In this document: positions 63,886 to 64,000 of the stretch, piece by piece
Position numbering within the stretch: position 1 is the first letter of the stretch
How the letters are laid out: each line of letters begins with the position of its first letter
NCBI RefSeq assembly: GCF_900101595.1
Contig: NZ_FMYY01000019.1
Coordinates: 1 to 64,000 of the forward strand
Reading direction: 5' to 3'
DNA length: 64,000 nucleotides
Source of the DNA: Paenibacillus sp. cl123
GTDB taxonomy: Bacteria; Bacillota; Bacilli; Paenibacillales; NBRC-103111
Program-made: the position numbers and the translations under genes
The notes under the pieces: generated by a model
Database searches by the model: none
The model's input: only the letters and a program-made list of their open reading frames with translations
Told to the model about the DNA's origin: nothing

Positions 63886-64000
63886 TCAAGGGCAACAAGC
63901 CGGATTCCTTAAAGCAGGGACATCCGCTTCCTTGTCCTGCAGTTCCTTTCTTTCACGCGCAGTGAATCCGTTACGCCCACCCGAAACAAACCATTTTCTT
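63886..64000 (-). CDS. Possible C-terminal end of a convergent gene (37 residues visible)
   Basis: The minus-strand frame is open from the window edge to a TGA at 63886-63888 and reads ...FVSGGRNGFTARERKE... ALRNPACCP. Too short to classify. Support is only the open frame and the hairpin placed just after its stop. Confidence 0.3.
   Translation of the reverse strand, partial: RKWFVSGGRNGFTARERKELQDKEADVPALRNPACCP

Overview
The window looks like the chromosome of a Paenibacillus-type Firmicute (Paenibacillaceae). Evidence: high-GC Gram-positive gene content, purine-rich Shine-Dalgarno sites before almost every gene, SLH-anchored surface proteins, several Lpl/Yte-type sugar ABC transporters beside YesM/YesN-like two-component and AraC regulators, CcpA-type cre sites, and ECF-class vitamin transport. 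No rRNA, tRNA, prophage or cas genes were seen. The only mobile DNA is a transposase tail with one IS end at the left edge.

Layout. 1-1.2 kb: IS end, a small unknown gene and a VOC protein. 1.4-14.9 kb: a minus-strand run of twelve genes led by a GntR/FCD repressor, then an RbsABC-like importer, a GH20-related hydrolase, an M20 amidohydrolase, RidA, an MBL hydrolase, a class V PLP enzyme, two dehydrogenases and an FAH-type hydrolase. It looks like a dedicated import and degradation route for one unusual compound, possibly an N-acylated amino-sugar conjugate. 15.4-17.9 kb: DinB and a redox operon (Rrf2, thioredoxin-reductase-like protein, VOC).

17.95-29.85 kb is the most interesting region. 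A cobalamin riboswitch with its own terminator precedes a 2258-residue secreted protein that carries three DUF4430 (transcobalamin C-terminal-like) domains, two alpha/alpha-toroid domains and three SLH repeats. It is followed by a membrane-tethered DUF4430 protein and then by EcfT, a fused EcfA-EcfA' ATPase and an S component. Domain content and regulation together suggest a bacterial counterpart of intrinsic factor/transcobalamin: a wall-anchored corrinoid catcher passing ligand through a tethered relay to an ECF importer.

29.9-31.4 kb is a decayed stretch with a truncated AraC-type regulator that keeps a perfect cre site, an unrelated gene tail, a hairpin repeat and a 52-bp tandem repeat. 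31.4-39.6 kb holds housekeeping or unrelated genes (gluQRS, DUF817, a zinc peptidase, a WYL regulator with a large Rieske protein, an MBL protein).

39.6-61 kb is a polysaccharide utilisation region: two sugar ABC systems, an AraC membrane regulator, a YesMN-like pair, a 2026-residue multidomain heparinase II/III-like lyase bearing both cohesin and dockerin, and a small secreted cohesin-like protein. An exact 46-bp direct repeat lies 15-16 bp upstream of a TATAAT box before both the second ABC operon and the lyase, and both promoters also have a near-perfect cre site, so the two units are probably co-regulated. 61-64 kb: an AraC regulator, an ECF sigma factor overlapping its probable anti-sigma gene, and a perfect 17-bp hairpin between convergent genes.
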